Assembly: GCA_947044365.1 (NCBI GenBank)
Contig: OX345649.1
Coordinates: 1 to 64,000, forward strand
DNA: 64,000 nt
Source of the DNA: Petrosia ficiformis
Lineage: Eukaryota; Porifera; Demospongiae; Haplosclerida; Petrosiidae
Direction: 5' to 3'
In this document: positions 12,258 through 23,600 of the stretch, one piece after another
Layout of the letters: each line of letters starts with the position of its first letter
Position numbering within the stretch: position 1 is the stretch's first letter
Program-made: the position numbers and the translations under genes
The notes under the pieces: generated by a model
The model's input: the letters and a program-made list of their open reading frames with translations, nothing else
Database searches by the model: none
Told to the model about the DNA's origin: nothing

Positions 12258-15190
12258 ATGTCCAAAAGGAGACTCTTGGACAGTGATTCCGACATTGAAG
12301 ACTTTGTTTTGAAGAAAACAAAATCTTCACTTTCCTGCGAGAAATATAGTGTTGGAGGTTTACCTGAGTTTTTGAATCTAGAAAGTAAGTATTTTTAACA
12401 AATTAATTTATTTTATTTGATTGTTAGATTCAAGTGACAAGAAGTCAACATCTGAAGAATACAGTAATTCAGGCTGTACAGAAGAAACATCTCTTCATTT
12501 AGAATGTAAGTGTTGTCAATACAATTTAGTTTGAGTTTATGTACCTGTTAGGTTCAAGTGATGATGAGTCAGTACAAGATATTACAGATGAAGGTAAAAT
12601 GACATATGCTTTAAGGTTAATTTATGTTACTTGTACAAGTAGGTTCGATTCAAGACATTTCAGAGAGTGTGGAAGATTGTAAGATTGATATAGACTTTTA
12701 AGCAAATATGAACTCATTTTCTTCAGTTTCCAGTGAAGAAGAAGGAAAGACATCACTGAGGAAGTCAACAAGAATATGGTTAGTTACTTTTTTAGTAACA
12801 CAAACTCTAGAATGCATTAATATAGGAAACACCAAACTATAAAAGAAAAGGTCATTGATGGTCTCACAAGAGACCTCAATGCACCAATAGAAGTTAGAGA
12901 TACGGGGACAAGTAAAGGGAGAGGCATATTTGCCTTAAAACCTATACCATCGCACACATTTCTATGCGAATATAAAACAACTGGGGTATATAATCAATTA
13001 CAATATGACAAAAGATTGAAAGAATATGAAAAAAACAATGAAACCTCTGGAAGCATTTCCTTCAAAGTTGGGAGAAAGACCTTATTTTATGATGCCACCA
13101 GACGTTACAATCAGTATGGTTTGTACATGAACCATAGTCGTAATCCAAATGCAAGAATCTACAGTCCCATCACCATCCGAGGTAAATCTAGACTTGGAAT
13201 GTACTCAATTCAGGATGTACAAGAAGATGAAGAATTAGAATGGGATTATGGCATAACAACAAGTGAAATGCCATGGTTACAATCAAAAGGTAAATCTCTG
13301 CATTTATGATATATTGTACTATCAAACTAATAAAGTAGGTGAAGCAGACACTGAAGTAGACATTGAAGAGAAAGAGGATGAGGAAGATACTATACAGCAG
13401 TTAGGTAGGTTATAGTTAATTATGTTACATTCAATTAACCTTTCATGGATGGTTTGTTCTTGAGCTATCACAATAGCCATGGTGTTACAGTCTATCATTG
13501 ATGTGGTCCGGGTTGGCATATTTTTGTTCTTAAATTTAAGCCATTTTCCTGCATAGTTTTGCACTCTGGTCTCTGAAAGAGTTAAATTATCAATCCGTAC
13601 TTTAGGTAACTTTGAAAAATATAGAAAATACTATCACTGTCCTGTAGAAGGATGTAAAGCACAAGCCTTGAAAAAACTATCGAATCATCTAACATCTGTT
13701 CATTCAATAACTGATACTACAACCCGAAAAGAGCTATTAGCAAAAGCAAAGAAAGCAGGAGTTGCAAAGAGAGGTGAAATGAAAAGAAATCCGTTGCAAC
13801 TAACCATCCAGCAAAGCTTCCAAATTAGTCAACATGTCGATAAAAATATTGTGGTGCCCACGGCTCAAAAAAAAAAGGGGTCAACCCGCAGTTATGAGTT
13901 TTATGACATCGACAATACAAAAGAACTGGCAGCATTCTACAAAAATCTGACTAGCTTCGACGGAGGCAGCAAATCCTCCGTTGAAGCTAGACAGATTTGC
14001 ACAGATGTGTCGAAATATTTGGCATTTGCCGACTCGACACAGTTAAAATGGGACAATCTTCTCGACACGGATCGTCTCAAGCAGTATGTGGAGAAGCTCC
14101 AGAAAACTGCCATAGGACCTGATGGCCTTGTCACAAAATTGGACAGGGTACAAACTGCTCTCAGATACTTAATGAGAGATGTTCCCAAGTACAAAACCAG
14201 TGATGCTGCGATGAAAACAATCGAGAGAGTAGGTCTTTGGAAAGCAGGTTTCCGAACTGCAAAAATCACACACACAAGGGATAAGGCAGCACGTGAAGTC
14301 GACACAACCGATGATGATATGCAGGCTTTGAAAGAGTTGATACATTCAAAGATTGCAAAAACTAAAGTAGAGACCATAGTAAACAGAGGAAAGTCCTCAG
14401 ATGAGGACATAAATTTTATCGCAACATATTTATTTATCTGCTTTGGATACAAAAATTTCCAAAGAGCAGGTCCAGCTATAAACATGACTCTTAAAGAAGT
14501 GGCAGAAGCCACATATGTTGGGGAAGATGAAGATACAATGCTAAAAATTATAGTTAGCAATCACAAGACTGCTAAAACATACGGTCCAGCTGTTTTATAT
14601 TTATCTCTTGATGATTCTGCAATTTTCAATCACTACATCGAGGAAATACGACCAAACATTGCTACATCAGCAGAGTGTGACATTGCCCTTCTTAGGGCAA
14701 ATGGCCTATCCTTTAGAAACAACTATTCACACATTATAAGAGCATACGCTATTGAAGTTGGATTAACAAGAATTCCATCCTTGACAGCTGTTCGAAAAGC
14801 TGGAGCTGTAACAGGAAGAGCAGTGCTATCAAACCCTGAAATGGAGGCAATGTCTCGACAGATGTCCCACAGTTCTGCAACATCAGAATTATATTATCGT
14901 GTTCGGAAAGGAGGGAAACAATCTCTGAGTGCATTTAAATCGATGCAAATGCTAACAGGTAAGTGAGATGTGTACACATAATAAAAAATTACACATTCTT
15001 TGACACAGAGCAATCCACTCCACTTCCAAGTGGTTATTTAGAAGCCATTGAAGTATTTTTTAAAGACGAGTTGTCAAAGAAATCTACGCCTACTTTGGCT
15101 AAATGTCGCACCTTTCTTAACAACTACACCTGTGACAAAACAACAAAACAGGTACAAGACAAAGTCCGTGCATTAAATACGTCTAAATAA
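12258..15190 (+). CDS. SET domain - C2H2 finger - tyrosine recombinase fusion, nine exons, 799 aa
   Basis: Exons: 12258-12384, 12428-12505, 12552-12593, 12643-12678, 12727-12778, 12826-13289, 13339-13404, 13606-14958, 15009-15190 (2400 nt). Start MSKRRLLDSDSDIEDFVLKK. Exons 1-5 encode a ~110-residue acidic/Ser-rich region. Exon 6 is a classical SET domain (about residues 128-256): SKGRGIFALKP, FLCEY, YMNHSRNPNA, ELEWDYG, nearest by eye to the KMT5A/SET8 style. Exon 8 opens with a C2H2 finger (YHCPVEGCKAQ ... HLTSVH, about 297-321), then a recombinase fold with Arg in FQRAGPAINMT (about 574), Lys in SNHKTAKTYGP (about 608), Arg in LTAVRKAGAV (about 684; the HxxR histidine is Thr), His in QMSHSSATSE (about 710) and Tyr in LYYRVRKGG (about 717-718). 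Both activities look preserved. It may be a Crypton-type transposon gene or a host gene. The fusion depends on splicing across six ~40-50-bp introns, one ~200-bp intron and one further short intron. Confidence 0.8.
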
Positions 15191-15859
15191 GTAATCTTTA
15201 AGTATTCTTTTCATTACTATCATGAGTCATTCCACTCATTTAGTTATATATTATTAACATAATGTATCACTTCATTTCTATCATTTATCCATTTAGTTAT
15301 ATATTACTTAGTTATATACTATTAACATAATGTACCCCTTTATTTATTTATTTTAGTTCTTTTCATTTACCCATTTCAGTATATAATTATTCACTAATCA
15401 TTTATGCTATCAATATACCATGGGTAAATATCATGATTTCATTACTATCAGTGTTATATCAAAAAGTATGTTTATTTCTTGTTATTTAAAAAATAGAATT
15501 AATAACATTGTAAAGGAGTAGTAGTGCATTAATCATACATGGATTATGTAATGAAAAAACTATGACAGTGAATACAAACTATATGAAAGTCTAACTTAAT
15601 CCAAAACAATACTCACCTTTCAACAATATATTAATAATCAAGTAATCAGCCAAAACTAACTTAGTAAGTACTTGAAACATCACAGTTAATAAATGAATTG
15701 TAGTCCTGAACAAAAAAAGGGGGACATACTTATTAGTAACTTCCAAATTACTAGGGAGACTTAAAATTGCCAAATACTTGGTGACCAATAAATGCCTTCT
15801 AACCTACTTTAATAGGCAAGCGAGATGAGCATACATGGAGAAAAGTTACATTAAAACAG
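15191..15859. other. 3' flank of the SET-recombinase gene
   Basis: AT-rich, with ATTTAGTTATATA-like repeats near 15240-15320 and no gene. Minus-strand frames in this part are low-complexity and overlap a duplicated exon, so they are not reported. Confidence 0.5.
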
Positions 15860-15975
15860 AGCAATCCACTGCCCCACCAAGCGGTTCTATACAGCCAATT
15901 AAAAAGTTTATGATAAAAAAGGCAACCATAAACAACACACAAAACATAAAAGAATATATTAATAAGTTGATTTAA
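15860..15975 (+). pseudogene. Duplicated, diverged copy of the fusion gene's last exon
   Basis: The sequence from about 15813 resembles the exon 8/9 junction at 14955-15040: GCAAGCGAGATG, then an acceptor (ttaaaacag) and AGCAATCCACTGCCCC against AGCAATCCACTCCACTTCC in exon 9. Read in the same phase it stays open for about 38 codons (EQSTAPPSG ... INKLI) and stops at 15973-15975. Joined to exon 8 the total remains divisible by three (777 aa). It could be an alternative last exon or a relic. Confidence 0.55.
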
Positions 15976-16029
15976 CCACACGGTTATAAATTTAGTAAAC
16001 GCTAAAGGACATACATTATATTATTACTT

Positions 16030-16165
16030 TTAGGGACATGTTACATGGTTTATCACAACACAAGGGACATAACGATATGTCCCTCGAATTTTCAGTATGT
16101 CCCTGCATTTTCAGGCAAAAGGACATAATATGTCCCCGAAATGGGCCAAGGGACATGGATAGGGA
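16030..16165. repeat. Cluster of GGGACAT/ATGTCCC half-sites
   Basis: The same half-site as in the 8.7-11.2 kb repeats reappears on the far side of the fusion gene, seven or more times in about 130 bp. One pair at 16064-16083 has 7-bp arms with a 6-bp gap (AACGAT). This ties the two flanks to one element or locus. Confidence 0.8.
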
Positions 16166-16180
16166 CATATTCTCAGGGCT

Positions 16181-16297
16181 AAACCCTAAACCCTAAACCC
16201 TAAACCCTAAACCCTAAACCCTAAACCCTAAACCCTAAACCCTAAACCCTAAACCCTAAACCCTAAACCCTAAACCCTAAACCCTAAACCCTAAACC
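16181..16297. repeat. Interstitial (CCCTAAA)n array, about 16 units
   Basis: Near-perfect 7-bp CCCTAAA repeats (TTTAGGG on the other strand). This is the plant/algal-type telomere unit rather than the 6-bp TTAGGG usual in animals. It sits between the half-site cluster and a 39-bp minisatellite and is flanked by unique DNA on both sides, so it is not a chromosome end here. Confidence 0.9.
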
Positions 16298-16848
16298 CCA
16301 CCCTTGACCCTAGACCCCAAGCCACACCCCCTAACCCCACCCTTGACCCTAGACCCCAAGCCACACCCCCTAACCCCACCCTTGACCCTAGACCCCAAGC
16401 CACACCCCCTAACCCCACCCTTGACCCTAGACCCCAAGCCACACCCCCTAACCCCACCCTTGACCCTAGACCCCAAGCCACACCCCCTAACCCCACCCTT
16501 GACCCTAGACCCCAAGCCACACCCCCTAACCCCACCCTTGACCCTAGACCCCAAGCCACACCCCCTAACCCCACCCTTGACCCTAGACCCCAAGCCACAC
16601 CCCCTAACCCCACCCTTGACCCTAGACCCCAAGCCACACCCCCTAACCCCACCCTTGACCCTAGACCCCAAGCCACACCCCCTAACCCCACCCTTGACCC
16701 TAGACCCCAAGCCACACCCCCTAACCCCACCCTTGACCCTAGACCCCAAGCCACACCCCCTAACCCCACCCTTGACCCTAGACCCCAAGCCACACCCCCT
16801 AACCCCACCCTTGACCCTAGACCCCAAGCCACACCCCCTAACCCCATA
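16298..16848. repeat. 39-bp minisatellite, 14 near-identical copies
   Basis: The unit contains CCACCCTTGACCCTAGACCC followed by CAAGCCACACCCCCTAA. Because 39 is a multiple of three, frames stay open on both strands (for example a TLDPKPHPLTPPL 13-mer), but there is no start context, splice signal or family match, so these are by-products. The unit contains CCCTA words and may have grown from the adjoining CCCTAAA array. Confidence 0.95.
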
Positions 16849-16859
16849 CTTGATGTTTT

Positions 16860-17240
16860 ACTAACCTGCCATTAACATTGCTTTAAATAGCATTATAATT
16901 TGCGTTTTAATTGCATCATAAACACAATAATTATAATGAAAATGAAATTGCGATATAATTGTGTTAGGAATGAGTTAGGAAAGTTTTCACAATGCATTGT
17001 AATTGCAATGTAATTACGTTATAAGCGCATTAACAATGCATTATAAATTGCGTTACAATTGCATTAAGATGCGTTAAAAATGCATTGCAATCGCATTAAG
17101 AATAATTATGTTAAAAAGTGTGTTGTAGTTGAATTCACATTGCGTTAAAATTGAGTTAAAATGTTAAAGATGTGCAAAAACTGTATTGTAATTGTGTTAA
17201 GAGTGCGTTAAGAAAGTGTTAAAGTTACTATCATAGTTTG
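16860..17240. repeat. Degenerate TTAATTGCATTA-like low-complexity tract
   Basis: Short words such as ATTGCGTTA, TTGCATTA and AATTGCATTAAG recur irregularly. No gene seen. Confidence 0.6.
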
Positions 17241-17259
17241 AATTACAAGTGCAGTAATA

Positions 17260-17680
17260 TGGGTTCAATCGATATTTCTGAGACAAGAAGGCTTATCAGC
17301 ATTTCCTTAGCAATTTTTAATTATAACAATCTGATCTTCAAAAATAACCACAAAATTTTACAAGCCAAAGGACATTATTATCTAACTCTAGGAACAGTTA
17401 CTGCTCAATCTGAAATGATACATTTTGCAATGAAAAATCAGTACAAAGGCTATAGTTCAGGGTAAAAATTCAAATTTTGATAGAATATTAAAACGCTCAC
17501 GGTTCAAACACATAATATTATTGAACAAAACAACTTTGGAAACATATTAAGGACATCATTATCTAACTCTAGGAACAGTTTCGGCTCAATCTCAAATAAT
17601 TCATTTTGCAATGAAAAATCAGTACAAAGGCTATAGTTCAGGGTAAAAAGTCAAATTATGATAGAATTTTCTTCCCTTCG
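17260..17680. repeat. ~181-bp satellite, left margin
   Basis: Two to three copies of the satellite that dominates 27.5-36.3 kb, recognised by GGACATCATTATCTAAC, TAGGAACAGTTTCGGCTC, GCAATGAAAAATCAGTAC and GGCTATAGTTCAGGGTAAAA. The block breaks off at about 17670 in the word ATAGAATTTT, where the 62/66-bp minisatellite begins. Confidence 0.85.
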
Positions 17681-20600
17681 GAGATGTTGGCTGCACAGGT
17701 GCTTGTGTGACAATCAGTTGGTTTGAAGTGTTGGAAGTTCTACGGATGTTGGATGCACAGGTACTTGTGTGCCTGCCTATGAGTTAGGTTGAAGTGTTGG
17801 AAATTCTGCTGTTGGAAGAGTTGTGCTAACACACAGTATGCTATACCATCTTTCACACAAGTTGGCCACCCAGGTACTTGTGTGACTGCCTATCAAATGG
17901 GTTGAAGGGTTGGAAGTTCTGCTAAGAGTGGTGCGCACACTGTGTGTGAGTACCATCTCCCCTTCAGAAATGTTGGCTGTACAGGTACTCCAGTGTCTAT
18001 CAGTTGGTTTGATGTGTTGGGAGAGATTTGCTGCTAACTCACTGTATGTTAGTGCCATCTTCCCTTAAGAAATGTTGGATGCAGTGTACCTATCGGTTAG
18101 GTTGAAGTGTTGGAAATTCTGCTGTTGGAAGAGTTGTGCTAACACACAGTATGCTATACCATCTTTCACACAAGTTGGCCACCCAGGTACTTGTGTGCCT
18201 GCCTATCGGTTGGTTTGAAGTGTTGGAAGTTATGGAGGGAGAGCGTTGTTTAGACCGTTGTGTGTCAGATTATCATCCATCCAGAGATGTTGGATTTATT
18301 GTGTGCCTACCGGTTGGTTTTGTTGTAAACACAGTTGTCACAAGTGGAGGTAGTACTATATTATAGAGGTGTAGGTTCAGACTAAACTGTTGTTCATATA
18401 GTCTGTCAGAGTATGTTGGGAGTTGTGTTGCGCAAGTTGTGTTTCCACTTGTGTGTAAGTATTCTTCCCTTCGGAGATGTTGGCTGTACAGGTTCTTGTG
18501 CGCCTATCGGTTGGGTTGAAGTGTTGGAAGTTCTACGGATGTTGGATGCACAGGTACTAGTGTGCCAATCGGTTGGGTTGAAGTGTTGGAAGTTCCGCGG
18601 ATGTTGGATGCACAGGTAATTGTGTGCCTATCAGTTGGGTTGAAGTGTTGGAAGTCCTGTGGATGTTGGATGCACAGGTACTTGTGTGCCTATCAGTTGG
18701 GTTGAAGTGTTGGAACTTCCAAGGATGTTGGATGCACCGGTACTCCAGTGTCTATCGGTTGGTTTGATGTGTTGGGAGAGATTTGCTGCTAACACACTGT
18801 ATGCTAGTACCATCTTCCCTTCAGAAATGTTGGCTGCACAGGTACTCAATTGTCCATCGGTTGGTTTGATGTGTTGGGAGAGTTGTGCTAACACACTGTA
18901 TGTTAGTGCCATCTTCCCTTCAGAGATGTTGGATGCACAGGTACTTGTGTGCCTATCAGTTGGGTTGAAGTGTAGGAAGTTCTGCCGGGAGAGTAGTGCT
19001 AACACACTCTATGTTAGTGCCATCTTCACTCATACAAGTTGGCTGCACAGGTACTTAGTGTGCATATCGAGTGGTTTGAAGTGTTGGAAGTTCTGGAGGG
19101 GGAGTGTTGTTTAGACAATTGGGTGGGTGTAGGTACTATTATCCATCCAGAGATGTTGGCTTCCTTGTGTGCCATCTTCCCTTCAGACAAGTTGGCTGCA
19201 CAGGTACTACTTGTGTGCCTGCCTATCGGTTGGTTTGAAGTGTTGGAACTTCTGGAGGGAGAGCGTTGTTTAGACCGTTGTGTGTCGGACTATCATCCAT
19301 CCAGAGATGTTGGCTTCCTTGTGTGCCTACCGGTTGGTTTTGTTGTAAACACAGTTGTCACAAGTGGAGATAGTACTATATTATAGAGGTGTAGGTTCAG
19401 ACTAAATTATTAGTCATATAGTCTGTCAGAGTATGTTGGGAGTTGTGTTGGGCAAGTTGTGTTTCCACTTGTGTGTAAGTATTCTTCCCTTCGGAGATGT
19501 TGGCTGCACAGGTTCTTGCGTGCCTATCGGTTGGGTTGAAGTGTTGGAAGTTGTACGGATGATGGATGCACAGGTACTAGTGTGCCTATCAGTTGGGTTG
19601 AAGTGTTGGAAGTTGTACGTATGTTGGATGCACAGGTACTAGTGTGCCAATCGGTTGGGTTGAAGTGTTGGAAGTTCTACGCATGTTGGATGCTCAGGTA
19701 CTTGTGTGCCTATAAGTTGGGTTGAAGTGTTGGAACTTCTGAGGATGTTGGATGCACAGGTACTCCAGTGTCTATCGGTTGGTTTGATGTGTTGGGAGAG
19801 ACTTGCTGCTAACACACTGTATGTTAGTACCATCTTCCCTCAGACAAGTTCCCTACACAGGTACACCAGTGTCTATCGGTTGGTTTGAAGTGTTGGAAGT
19901 TCTGTGCATGTTGGCCACACAGGTACTTGTGTGACTGCTTATCGGTTGGGTTGAAGTGTTGGAAGTTCTGCGGATGTTGGATGCACAGGTACTTGTGTGC
20001 CTATCGGTTGGGATGAAGTGTTCGAAGTTCTGAGCATGTTGGCCACACAGGTACTTGTGTGCCTGCCTATCGGTTGGGTTGAAGAGTTGGAAGTTCTGTG
20101 GATGTTGGATGCACAGGTACTTGTGTGCCTATCGGTTGGGATGAAGTGTTTGAAGTTCTGCTGCTGGATGGAAGAGTTGTGCTACACACAGTATGCTATA
20201 CCATCTTTCAGACAAGTTGGCCACCCTGGTACTTCTGTGCCTGCCTATTGGTTGTGTTGAAGTGCTGGAAGTTCTGCGGATGTTGGATGCACAGGTACTT
20301 GTGTGCCTATCGGTTGGGATGAAGTGTTGGAAGTTCTGTGCATGTTGGCCACACAGGTACTTGTGTGCCTGCCTATCGGTTGGGTTGAAGTGTTGGAAGT
20401 TCTGTGCATGTTGGCCACACAGGTACTTGTGTGCCTGCCTATCGGTTGGGTTGAAGAGTTGGAAGTTCTGTGGATGTTGGATGCACAGGTACTTGTGTGC
20501 CTATCGGTGGGTTTGATGTGTTGGGAGAGACTTGCTGCTAACACACTGTAAGTTAGTACCATCTTCCCTCAGACAAGTTCCCTACACAGGTACTCCAGTG

Positions 20601-23600
20601 TCTATCGGTTGGTTTGAAGTGTTGGAAGTTCTGCGGATGTTGGATGCACAGGTAATTGTGTACCTATCGGTTGGGTTGAAGTGTTGGAAGTTCTGCGGAT
20701 GTTGGATGCACAGGTACTTGTGTACCTATCGATTGGGTTGAAGTGTTGGAAGTTCTGCGCATGTTGGATGCCCAGGTACTTGTGTGTTCTGCTGCTGGAT
20801 GGAAGAGTTGTGCTACACACAGTATGCTATACCATCTTTTAGACAATTTGGCCACCCTGGTACTTCTGTGCCTGCCTATTGGTTGTGTTGAAGTGCTGGA
20901 AGTTCTGCGGAAGTTGGATGCACAGGTACTTGTGTACCTATCGGTTGGGTTGAAGTGTTGGAAGTTCTGTGCATGTTGGCCACACAGGTACTTGTGTGCC
21001 TGCCTATCGGTTGGGTTGAGGTGTTGAAATTTCTGTGCATGTTGGCTACTTGTGTGCCTGCCTATCGGTTGGGTTGAATTGTTAGAAGTTCAGCGGATGT
21101 TGGATGCACAGGTACTTGTGTGCCTATCGGTTGGGATGAAGTGTTTGAAGTTCTGCTGCTGGATGGAAGAGTTGTGCTACACACAGTATGCTATACCATC
21201 TTTCAGACAAGTTGGCCACCCTGGTACTTCTGTGCCTGCCTATTGGTTGTGTTGAAGTGCTGGAAGTTCTGCGGAAGTTGGATGCACAGGTACTTGTGTA
21301 CCTATCGGTTGGGTTGAAGTGTTGGAAGTTCTGTGCATGTTGGCCACACAGGTACTTGTGTGCCTGCCTATCGGTTGGGTTGAAGTGTTGGAAGTTCTGC
21401 GGATGTTGGATGTACAGGGACTTGTGTACCTATAGATTGGTTTGAAGTGTTGGAAGTTCTGCGCATGTTGGCCACACAGGTACTTGTGTGCCTGCCTATC
21501 GGTTGGGTTGAAGTGTTGGAAGTTCTGCGGATATTGGATGCACAGGTACTTGTGTGCCTATCGGTTGGGATGAAGTGTTCAAAGTTCTGAGCATGTTGGC
21601 CACACAGGTACTTTTGTGCCTGCCTATCGGTTGGGTTGAAGAGTTGGAAGTTCTGTGGATGTTGGATGCACAGGTACTTGTGTGCCTATCGGATGGGATG
21701 AAGTGTTCGAAGTTCTGCGCATGTTGGCCACACAGGTACTTGTCTGCCTGCCTATCGGTTGGGTTGAAGTGTTGGAAGTTCTGCGGATGATGGATGCACA
21801 GGTACTTGTGTGCCTATCGATTGGGATGAAGTGTTTGAAGTTCTGCTGCTGGATGGAAGAGTTGTGCTACACACAGTATGCTATACCATCTTTCAGACAA
21901 GTTGGCCACCCTGGTACTTCTGTGCCTGCCTATTGGTTGTGTTGAAGTGTTGGATGCACAGGTAATTGTGTACCTATCAGTTGGGTTGAAGTGTTGGAAG
22001 TTCTGCGGATGTTAGATGCACAGGTACTTGTGTGCCTATCGGTTGGGATGAAGTGTTCGAAGTTCTGAGCATGTTGGCCACACAGGTACTTTTGTGCCTG
22101 CCTATCGGTTGGGTTGAAGTGTTGGAAGTTCTGCAGATGTTGGATGAACAGGTAATTGTGTACCTATCAGTTGGGTTGAAGTGTTGGAAGTTCTGCGGAT
22201 GTTGGATGCACAGGTACTTGTGTACCTATCGATTGGGTTGAAGTGTTGGAAGTTCTGCGCATGTTGGATGCACAGGTTTTTGGGTGCCTATCGGTTGGGA
22301 TGAAGTGTTTGAAGTTCTGCTGCTGGATGGAAGAGTTGTGTTATACACAGTATGCTATACCATCTTTCAGACAAGTTGGCCGCCCTGGTAATTCTGTGCC
22401 TGCCTATTGATTGTGTTGAAGTGCTTGAAGTTCTGCGGAAGTTGGATGCACAGGTACTTGTGTACCTATCGGTTGGGTTGAAGTGTTGGAAGTTCTGCAG
22501 ATGTTGGATGCACAGGGACTTGTGTACCTATCGATTGGGTTGAAGTGTTGGAAGTTCTGTGCATGTTGGCCACACAGGTACTTTTATGCCTGCCTATCGG
22601 TTGGGTTAAAGTGTTGGAAGTTCTGCAGATGTTGGATGGACAGGTAATTGTGTACCTATCGGTTGGGTTGAAGTCCTGGAAGTTCTGCGGAAGTTGGATG
22701 CACAGGGACTTGTGTACCTATCGATTGGGTTGAAGTGTTGGAAGTTCTGTGCAAGTTGGCCACACAGGTACTTGTGTGCCTGCTTATCGGTTGGTTTGAA
22801 GTGTTGGAAGTTCTGGAGGGGGAGTGTTGTTTAGACAATTGGGTGGGTGTAGGTACTATTATCCATCCAGAGATGTTCGCTTCCTTGTGTGCCGTGTTCC
22901 CTTCAGACGAGTTGGCTGCACAGGTACTACTTGTGTGCCTGCATATCGGTTGGTTTGAAGTGTTGGAACTTCTGGAGGGAGAGCGTTGTTTAGACCGTTG
23001 TGTGTCGGACTATCATCCATCCAGAGATGCTGGCTTCCTTGTGTGCCCACCGGTTGGTTTTGTTGTAAACACAGTTGTCACAAGTGGAGGTAGCACTATA
23101 TTATAGAGGTGTATGTTCAGACTAAATTGTTGTTCATATAGTCTGTCAGAGTATGTTGGGAGTTGATTTGGGGAAGTTGTGTTTACACTTGTGTGTAAGT
23201 ATTCTCTTCCTTTCGGAGAAGTTGGCTGCACAGGTACTTGTGTGCTTGCCTATCGGTTGGGTTGAAGTGTTGGATGTTCTGTGCATGTTGGCCACACAGG
23301 TACTTGTGTGCCTGCCTATCGGTTGGGTTGAAGTGTTGAAAGTTCTGCGGATGTTGGATGCACAGGGACTTGTGTACCTATAGATTGGTTTGAAGTGTTG
23401 GAAGTTCTGCGCATGTTGGCCACACAGGTACTTGTGTGCCTGCCTATCGGTTGGGTTGAAGTGTTGAAATTTCTGTGCATGTTGGCCACACAGGTACTTG
23501 TGTGCCTGCCTATCGGTTGAGTTGAATTGTTAGAAGTTCTGCGAATGTTGGATGCACAGGTACTTGTGTAACTATCAGTTGGGTTGAAGGGTTGGAACTT

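Noticed and set aside
13937..14560. 207-aa minus-strand frame
   Set aside because: Antisense to the recombinase exon, whose own frame has clear catalytic motifs.
15591..15981. Two minus-strand frames of 60-65 aa downstream of the SET-YR gene
   Set aside because: Low-complexity, no family resemblance, and one overlaps the duplicated exon on the other strand.
16181..16297. A chromosome end (telomere)
   Set aside because: Unique and coding DNA continues for tens of kb on both sides. The array is interstitial.
16284..16864. Three frames of ~180 aa with perfect 13-residue repeats
   Set aside because: By-product of a 39-bp minisatellite, open in several frames at once.
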